Positions 57,370 to 64,000 of a stretch of 64,000 nucleotides of DNA are shown here, piece by piece; within the stretch, counting starts at the first letter, position 1, and every line of letters starts with the position of its first letter. A model generated the notes under the pieces. It made no database searches. It saw only the letters and a list, made by a program, of their open reading frames with translations, and was not told where the DNA came from. Made by a program: the position numbers and the translations under genes. The stretch is from Prostheceraeus crozeri (taxonomy: Eukaryota > Platyhelminthes > Polycladida > Euryleptidae): positions 310,001 to 374,000 of the forward strand of contig CAJQUW010009236.1 of assembly GCA_907163375.1 (NCBI GenBank). Direction: 5' to 3'.

Positions 57370-58073
57370 AACATTTCGCGAAAACCCATAGTATTTCGAA
57401 TAACCACTTTCCCTCTAGAAATTATGACATCTTCACCGTTCATTTTCCTTTCGCGAACCTCTTTCCTTAGTCTGAATTGAACCTCACGTTCTAGACGTGT
57501 CAGATCAGCTCTGACATAAAGTCTGGAGTACAGGGGAGATTCGCGAAGCAGTTTTGATTCGCGGAGCACTTCTATTCTCTGTTTCGGGTCCGTCAAAACA
57601 ACCCTGAGTAACCGCTTATTGTCATTTCGAGGTCGCCCAATACGGGAAACCCTTTCAATACTTATTTCAGATTTACCAATAGTTCGAAAAACATCCTTAC
57701 ACTTTTGCAGGTCTTCCAGTGCACGTTCCGCAACAGATCCACTAGTAGGTTCAAGCAAACCTGAAATCATTATGTTGTTTTTTCTTATATCTCTTTCTCT
57801 TAACTCATCACAAATCATCGATAGATCTTTACCAGTATCGCAATTTTTAACTTCATTGTACTTAGTTATCAGTTCGATGTTCTCGGATTCTAGCTTGCAC
57901 ACACGGGATGCAAGTGAAGATACGGTTGCCTTTAAAGATTCAATCTCTTGTTTAAGTGAAGCAATGATATCGTTTTTGAAAGTCTCGAACATCGATTTCA
58001 ATACATCAATTGTGACTTCCGATTGTGAATTCCCTCTTGTCGTTCTCTTAGTTGGTGGGGTTTGTAGAGGCAT
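57366..58073 (-). CDS. LINE ORF1: coiled-coil nucleic-acid-binding protein
   Basis: The likely start is the ATG at 58073 (MPLQTPPTKRTTR); an in-frame ATG at 58148 would add 25 hydrophobic residues and is less likely. About 235 residues. A basic N-terminus is followed by a coiled coil (LKQEIESLKATVSSLASRV), then an RRM-like region (RKNNIMISGL, LRVVLTDPKQRIEVLRESKL) and a basic C-terminal domain (VQFRLRKEVRERKMNGED). This layout matches ORF1 proteins that coat LINE RNA. It overlaps the open frame of ORF2 by a few bases. Confidence 0.8.
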   Translation of the reverse strand: MPLQTPPTKRTTRGNSQSEVTIDVLKSMFETFKNDIIASLKQEIESLKATVSSLASRVCKLESENIELITKYNEVKNCDTGKDLSMICDELRERDIRKNNIMISGLLEPTSGSVAERALEDLQKCKDVFRTIGKSEISIERVSRIGRPRNDNKRLLRVVLTDPKQRIEVLRESKLLRESPLYSRLYVRADLTRLEREVQFRLRKEVRERKMNGEDVIISRGKVVIRNTMGFREMF

Positions 58074-58491
58074 GTTATAACAAGACAGTGATAATGATAA
58101 GATTCGTTGCGATTCCACACACAACCGAACGCAGTGATATAGCGACACAGATCACGTGATAAAAAATCAATATTCTGGATTTCTACGCGCAGGGGGACCT
58201 CTAGCAGACGCGTTAATAACAGCTGATTTAGAATCAACAGCTGACAATACCAGCCGGTCAGCAATCAATATGAAAAGTCGCCGAAGAGAACAATGACACA
58301 CTGATAGCGATGACGTAAGATAGACACACAATGTACTGGAGATGAGAGGCAGGGAGTAGAATTCAATGCGACTTGACAATAGAATCCAACAAAATCCCAA
58401 ATTAACGGCAAAAACGGCAGTAATGAGGATAACCAACGCAAGAAAAAGAAAGACCAGGGGAAAGCGATCCGAACGAGTGCAAAAATCAGGC

Positions 58492-58868
58492 GTATAAGAG
58501 AAAGGTGAAGGAAGCGGTGTTATCTGAGAGGACGGCGAGTTTCAACAACAGGTGGGAGATTAGCCAGGCATGGAAAGGTCTTCTGGTGTGAGGGGCGGGT
58601 ACGAGGGATCAGTTACTTCTGCAGGTGTGACTCCCTATTGTTAAGACTTGATGAAAAGATTCCCTTTCATATCATGTGCTAATTGATTTGACATGCTTGG
58701 ACAGTGATGTTTGAAAGTTAATTGACGATGTATATATATTATCTCAAATGTGAAGAATAACACAATTGCCTGAAGATGCCTGTAAGACGCAGGTGAAAGG
58801 CCTTGCAAAAACTGTTGGTTTTTTTTATTACGTGGTTTCTGTTCGGAAGCTTAGTGCTATTTTATTGA
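58492..58868 (+). repeat. Right inverted arm (copy of the Penelope-like 3' end)
   Basis: This 377-bp segment is the reverse complement of 53675-54050, differing in the length of one homopolymer (T8 against A7). It starts exactly at GTATAAGAG, next to LINE 5' sequence. It reads the last codons of the Penelope-like ORF on the plus strand. Confidence 0.9.
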
Positions 58869-58892
58869 TTAAGTATGACCACGTTGAACAAT

Positions 58893-58905
58893 TACTCTTT
58901 GTTTA
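58893..58905. repeat. 13-bp target-site duplication TACTCTTTGTTTA, right copy
   Basis: It matches 53662-53674. It is separated from the right inverted arm by 24 bp of sequence not present on the left. Confidence 0.75.
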
Positions 58906-58915
58906 GTTTTGCAAT

Positions 58916-59483
58916 ATTCTTAGTAGGACGGTTTTTTATTGACCTAAAAAATTACGAATTTTGACTTCATTTTCAAGTAAATTTTTACCTAAAATTTTGA
59001 CTTAAATGTAAAATTTTTACCCTATCTTTTTACCTAATTCAGTTTTGTTTAACCAAAGAAAGCATCATTTCAGACTCACAAGAAAACGTCACTTGTTTTA
59101 ATTAAAGAAACACATTTTATTATTGAGCCCACAAATGCAAAGTTCTTCACGAAACGAAGGAGGACAAAAAGATGTAGTTATGTGCGTTGAAATCCGTGCG
59201 AGAATATTTGGTGTCCCAATAGCTTAGCTTTTTGTTTTGATTGAAAAGAGTTCGGGAAACCCAGATCTAAAAATAGCCCTTAGGAAGGCCAGGTGTCTAA
59301 AAATAGTGACTAGGAAGACCAGATTCCTTAAAAATTTACTGTCTTATTTAAACTTATTGACCTTATTTGACTACATTTGACCTTATTTTTACTCTATTGA
59401 CAATCTATTGACTTCATTTGTTTATTTTGACCGTATTTTTACTTTATTGACTTTTTGACTTTACTGACCACCCTAATTCTTAG
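58916..59483. mobile_element. hAT-like MITE (552 bp) with 8-bp target duplication
   Basis: The direct repeat ATTCTTAG at 58916-58923 and 59476-59483 flanks an element at 58924-59475. Its ends are TAGGACGGT and, inverted, TAGGGTGGT, each followed by TTGAC/GTCAA-rich low-complexity sequence. An 8-bp duplication and short TIRs fit a non-autonomous hAT element. It carries no ORF and begins about 10 bp from the Penelope-like target duplication. Confidence 0.75.
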
Positions 59484-60028
59484 TTTTCGATTTTAATACA
59501 GGTACAAGACAATATCACTGTCCTTAGGTCAAATGAATAGCGATGTCAACATGCTAGCTTTAGTGGATCAAGGTTCAAGGTAAAAAAGTGCCTGGCTCTT
59601 TTTTGTAATGAGAGAGAATTAAAAACAAGTTTTATCAATCACAGGGGAGGTAAGGAAAGCTTCGCAAATCATTCCAAAAGTTGACAATTGACACACGCTC
59701 ATGTCCGGAGCAACTACTTTTGGCCATCACAAGCGGACAAATGAGTTTTTCCTTTACATTTGGAACGACAACGGATGAATGAGACGCTAAAAGGGCGTCT
59801 AAACTCACTTAAAACGACGGCATGATGTTCATGAGCATTTTATAATTTTCTTTTCATCTTTTAGATCATGCTTACCGACTCTGGCTATAACCAAGCGAAG
59901 TCCAAACATCATGTTGACTGCTGACTGATATTATTTTCACATTTCATAATAAGGCATCAACTGCTCACTTTTTCGTGTGCATATTTACTTGCTGAGTAAA
60001 GAAGAATTTCTTAACCTATAGCACTAAC

Positions 60029-62434
60029 CTGGGTCTCCTAGTGGTTCCACCACGCTGTCCCTTGGCTCCACTTCCGAAGTATACTTCAAAGAATTTGGTC
60101 TTCTCTAACTCAAATGGTTGCTTCGGGTTCGGAAGATCACTGATATGCCATACTGAGGTTCTTCTCGTTTTTTTCACCACCGATTTCCCATCCTCTTTCA
60201 CCACTGGACTCGCTTCAATGTCGATGCTATTTGACGCTGGTATATTGTGAGGTGCTGCAGCCGTGCTGGACTCCGCAACACTACCGGTCCGCCGCCGCTG
60301 TCGCAAGAAGCGTCTGGATCGTGACAAGAGACGTTGAGCCCTGGTATTACGTTTGGGGAGTTTGAGGTCCACCGCTGGATGGTGCTCCCGACGACTATGA
60401 CAAGCCGGAAGGATGGATCGCTTTAGTTTCATTTGTATCTCCACTTGATTTGCCAACGCTTCACTCGACGTGCGCCGCCTTCCTCTCCGCTTCAGTTTTT
60501 TACTTTCATCCTCCATCATCTTCCTTTGTTGTTCTTCCAATTCACATTGTTGTCGCACCTCTTGAATGATATTCAAAGCCCGTGTTCTATCATATTCCAC
60601 CTTCAACTCCTCTAGAACATCCTTCGGCAATATACTCCATGGAAGAGAATATACAGGTATCGATACGGGAACATATGTCACCTTTTTACCTTCTGCATCC
60701 AAGTCAACTATCATCACATCTTGTGGTAGTGAGTCGGACTTCCTGGGGGCATTTATGAGTTGAGTTTCTGATTCATTGATTGAGGGATTGAGGTTGGTAG
60801 AAGCCTCGGAGGAACTAATGGAAGCCTTCAGGACGGGTAGGGTTGGAGAAACACTGATGGCAGCTTTCAAGGCAGGCAAAGTTTGTGGAGTAATCGTTGA
60901 AGTCTTGAGGATGGTTTGGTTTTGAGGAACTGAGACAGAAGCCTTGAGTGTCGGCATGTTGAGAGGAACTGAAACGGAATTTTCAGCTGGTGAAACGGAA
61001 CCCTGCAAAACATTGATAGGGGACTGCAGGATTGGTAACGTGTTTTGATTGTCACTGACAGGATGTTGGTGGGAGGGCAAGGAATTGATGGACACGTTGA
61101 TAGAAGGTTGAAGGACGGGTAGAGAGTCTTGATTGACGTTCAATGGAGATTTGAGGGTAGGCAAAGAATTCAGGGGCAGATTGATAGGAGCTTGGACTGC
61201 AGTTATTGGATTATGAGGAACAGTGACGGGAGTTTGTACGGTTAATGTCTGGGGCAAAATGAAGGAATGGGTCTGTGAAGTATTAACAGATGAAACTGAA
61301 CATTGTAAGACAGGAGATTTGTTTTGTTCTTCGAGGGTTGTGGATGTTTGCTCACGGAAGTCCCGTAACCGATTTGAACTCGAAGCAGCCTCCTCCTCAC
61401 TTCTCAATTCAATGGGTGACACTGGAGGCCGACACAACTTCACTGCCACTCTGTTGGTCTGTCGTTGCTTCTGTTCTTCTTCGAAGACATCTCGAAGACC
61501 AAAGTCAGTCAGCGAAGACGACTCATCCTTATACTCTGTCACAAACTTCGGAGATGGCGGAAAACCGTCTCCCGGGTCCCACGTCGTAGCAGTCCAGGAT
61601 TTCGTCGGCGACAATTCGAATAGATCGCTGTATTGCGGCGTGTCCAAATCAACCCTACGAGTGACATCTTTTCCAGGGCTAGGCACCACCATTTTGATTC
61701 GTCCACCTAAAGGACTGTAGCAAGTAGGAGACAACAGAGAGTCGTCACTGCTAACCCGCGTAGTGGACGCAGAGTCTCCACTATTTGTTTGAGTTACTTG
61801 GGGCTCAGATTGAGAATAAACCAAGGTATTTGTGGAAGCAGTCGTATCGACGATGTTTGACACTTTCGAGATCTGAAATCTGAGATCAGCTGTTACTACT
61901 GATTGAGGCACAGCTGGATTGGGATCATTTTTGAATGGCACTTCCAGTAGAGGTGAATTCTGAGAAGCAGCCTCCTCTGGTTTGATAACGACAATTTGTT
62001 GATTTGTTGACGTGTTTTTGATGGGTATTTCCAGTTGAGGTGAATTTTGAGAAACGGGATCCTCTGGTTTGATAACCACGATTTGTTGACTGGCTGAATC
62101 AGTTGAGCTTTTATTGGAGGACGTTTCATTAAGAACTACTACATCTGTCGACGGCACAACATTGAAAACATTAACATAGAAAACATTCGGTGATTGAGAC
62201 GTTGACGCTGTTTGAGCAGACGATGCGTTGGGATTCGGAGCTAATGGCTTCTGCAAGGCTTCCTCTCTGCGCTTCTTTTGCTCCATGCGTCGCATTTCAT
62301 GGGTAAATGAGCGAAGGGAATTTATAGTTGGACCGTAGGACGTGAGGAACTCATGGTCAATGGGATTTTCATTCTTCCATTTGATTTCCAAAGTCCCTAG
62401 ACGACTGTAGTGACGATACTTCCTAACAATACTC
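60029..62434 (-). CDS. GON4L: GON4L-like protein, long low-complexity exon
   Basis: The acceptor TTTCTGTTTCAG ends at 62435; the donor GTTAGT starts at 60028. The exon enters and leaves in phase 2, and its last two bases (AG) join the first base of the exon at 52598 to make Arg. It holds about 801 codons. The N-terminal block RKYRHYSRLGTLEIKWKNEN and a Lys/Arg/Glu helix look conserved. A long Ser/Thr/Pro/Gln-rich region follows, with two copies of a ~25-residue unit and many LPxLKxSI-type repeats. Near the end are a coiled coil (VRQQCELEEQQRKMMEDESK), strongly basic nuclear-localisation-type runs and a Trp-Pro block. Assignment rests mainly on phase and linkage to the next exons. Confidence 0.75.
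61927..62088 (-). repeat. Internal tandem protein repeat in the GON4L-like exon
   Basis: Two units of about 25 residues, each starting QQIVVIKPE and containing SQNSP.LE.P.KN, lie in tandem with a 4-residue spacer. The DNA units are also similar, which points to a fairly recent duplication. Confidence 0.8.
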
Positions 62435-64000
62435 CTGAAACAGAAATGAGAGAAGTTTGTAAAATGGCATGACTGTATTCAATGACTCAATAAATCAAAT
62501 GCATGCAGGAAATAGGATTACAAAAACTGAATGAAATAACCTGCTGTATATTATAATGAATCTTTTTCAAACAGAGAAGACTATTTAGGAAAAAATCGAG
62601 TTTTGTCGCTAGGCAGCTCGTCACACTGAGTGCAAAATATATCAAAGTGAAAAACAGGTGCTGACATGTCACATTCATTAGCAATGCAGTGCACATGAAG
62701 ATAGAAGGGTGGTATTTCAAGCTATAGCTACTTTCATACCCGCCATTCTGATCATTCATTGATCATAAATCTATACCAAGGCGCCAAACAAATTATCAAG
62801 AAGTTCGAACAGTTGTAGAACAGTGACAGGCTCTTCGAATAATATATCGCACATACAAACAACGACGTTCTATGTCTGCTGTTGCAGGGAACTCTTGCCT
62901 GGGTGAATGCTTGTCAGAAGGATGTTTCGTGTAATTGAATCTTCTATTTATATCTTCATTATTGGTTTATTGCATAGTGTAGTCACTTTACTTGATACTT
63001 TTCATGTGATGTAATCTTTAACTTTCATTATATTACTTGTTAATTTTACTAATTATAACGCATGAATATGCTACCTTGACTCAATGCATTGTGATCATTT
63101 TGATTTTAACTTTGCTTTCATTTTTACCTGAAACCCTATCCTGAATGCTCATGAAATACCCTTTCTCCTCAAATAACGTATGTCTCAATATAACATCCAT
63201 ACGTCTTCTTGATGAAAATTACGATTCCTAGATTGAATGATTTTTACAATTTGATCAATGTCCAGAAAGCATGATTACGGATGATTAACACGGCTTATAA
63301 TAGCTTATTTGAAAGCTGTAGGATGGCACATGCAATGCTAGTGTTTGACACTTAGAAAAAGATAATCGATCGAAATTCGATTGAATAGGTAATCCGTCTT
63401 TATCATCAATTCAGTTCTATGATCCCGATTTGCAGAGTAGGAAAGTCTGATCAAAATTTATTGAGCTATAAGAAGTAAGCAAGAAAGGATCAAGGTTAAT
63501 GTATTGTGGGCCATCAGACAAAAGACATGAATTCTTCAATTTATCATTTAATGTCGTCCATAAAGCTAACTAAGCAACAATCGGACAACCATGATGGAAA
63601 ACAAAAGTCATTGCCCCGTTTCACTAATGAAATATGAAGGTACGAAAACAATTAACTGTCTAAAATTGCATAGAAGAGTCGAGATTGATCCTATACATTT
63701 CCTACAACACCTAACAAAGAGGTCACACAAACTCAACCAGACTCAAGCGACAACCGAAGTCCAAAAGACTCAAACAATTGCAATTCGAGTTATGTGGAGA
63801 TCGTTCAAATTCATGATGCCAAATGAAAGAAACTATGAGATTTGGAAAATTACCATTTAAAACAATCCGAAGTCCAATGAAACAGCTACCCCTCCCCATT
63901 CACAGGCTGCGACCTTGCGACATTCAAAGGGCTCAATGAATCAAGTTAAATCGGATTCGGACTGGACATAGACGATTTAAAGTTTCTTTTCCGCAAGGGA
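62435..64000. other. GON4L upstream intron, no exon recognised
   Basis: The minus-strand exon at 62434 begins at an acceptor, so at least part of this stretch is intron. The ORFs present (for example 62487-62759 and 63591-63860) have no recognisable domain and no coherent splice signals. I see no further exon. Confidence 0.55.

Larger units (their letters stand above)
55021..58491 (-). mobile_element. Two-ORF LINE (Jockey/CR1-like), nearly full length
   Basis: The element has a 5' leader (58074-58491), ORF1 (58073-57366), an overlapping ORF2 (57369-55081) and a short 3' end with a (TAA)n tail (55021-55044 region, plus-strand TATTAT). Endonuclease type and RT motifs place it with APE-type LINEs such as Jockey or CR1. 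The left border abuts the truncated Penelope-like RT; the right border abuts the inverted Penelope-like arm at 58492. No target duplication private to the LINE is visible. Confidence 0.8.
53675..58892 (-). mobile_element. Composite insertion: Penelope-like element joined to a LINE
   Basis: The interval is bounded by inverted arms 53675-54050 and 58492-58868, which differ by one base in a T/A homopolymer and otherwise look identical. The left arm is the true 3' end of the Penelope-like element (last ~33 codons plus 3' UTR). The right arm is an inverted copy of the same end. Penelope-like elements often carry such terminal partial copies. Between them lie the Penelope-like RT and GIY-YIG remnants (53951-55019) and a LINE (55021-58491) in the same orientation. 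One 13-bp target duplication flanks the whole structure; 24 bp of extra sequence lie between the right arm and its duplication. Confidence 0.75.
52599..60028 (-). other. GON4L intron (7.4 kb), packed with mobile elements
   Basis: On the minus strand the intron begins GTTAGT at 60028 and ends TTTGCAG at 52599. It contains a fold-back repeat (52883-53341), the Penelope/LINE composite (53675-58892 between 13-bp duplications) and a MITE (58916-59483). The mobile DNA accounts for most of its length. No host exon is recognised. Confidence 0.8.
47491..62434 (-). other. GON4L: Gene span: GON4L-like transcriptional regulator, three exons recognised
   Basis: Exons 62434-60029, 52598-50825 and 47853-47491 join in phase (2, then 0) to give about 1,510 residues ending in a stop. 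The 5' exons are missing and should lie above 62434 or beyond the window. The intron between the first two recognised exons holds the Penelope/LINE composite. Confidence 0.8.

Noticed and set aside
58167-58436. 88- to 89-codon minus-strand ORFs upstream of LINE ORF1
   Set aside because: They lie in the LINE leader, have no domain features and overlap each other in different frames.
63591-63860. 89-codon plus-strand ORF near the right edge
   Set aside because: It has no recognisable motif, splice context or conserved-looking block.
1-64000. CRISPR arrays, operons, ribosome-binding sites and prophage
   Set aside because: The gene structure is clearly that of an animal nuclear genome, and no regularly spaced repeat array is seen.

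Overview
This is a nuclear DNA window from an animal, most likely a marine invertebrate. The genes are split by GT..AG introns of up to about 20 kb, the DNA is AT-rich, and transposable elements of several classes fill the spaces. The TAGGCCTA-like words scattered through it would fit several invertebrate phyla, so I do not name one. There are no operons, CRISPR arrays or bacterial features.

Two host genes face each other tail to tail. On the + strand, about 9.3-37.3 kb, are five exons of a Tiki (TRABD2-type) metalloprotease, a membrane-tethered enzyme known in vertebrates for clipping Wnt proteins. All five join in consistent phase, and the last encodes a hydrophobic tail and stop. The exon(s) for the start codon and signal peptide are not identified. 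On the - strand, about 62.4-47.5 kb, are the last three exons of a GON4L-like nuclear regulator: a long low-complexity exon, an exon with a paired-amphipathic-helix-like region and a Cys cluster, and a short last exon completing two SANT-like repeats. Its 5' exons lie beyond the recognised part.

The space between and inside these genes is mostly mobile DNA. Tiki intron 1 carries an almost intact Gypsy/Ty3-type LTR retrotransposon (21855-26310, - strand) with two identical 238-bp LTRs, a 5-bp target duplication and one internal in-frame stop. The same intron has a 350-bp fold-back element, a near-perfect 109-bp hairpin, a palindromic ACTGAGT cluster and a small ORF behind a TATA box. The intergenic region (37.3-47.5 kb) holds a decayed reverse-transcriptase fragment, a short TIR element, a long inverted-repeat element, and a 2.5-kb DNA transposon (42611-45142) with matching termini and a broken hAT-like coding remnant.

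The large GON4L intron (52599-60028) holds the most unusual structure. A Penelope-like element with a GIY-YIG endonuclease domain is joined directly to a two-ORF LINE. The pair is bounded by nearly identical 376/377-bp inverted arms and a single 13-bp target duplication. A 552-bp MITE with an 8-bp target duplication lies about 10 bp away. All family calls rest on reading motifs; no searches were run.
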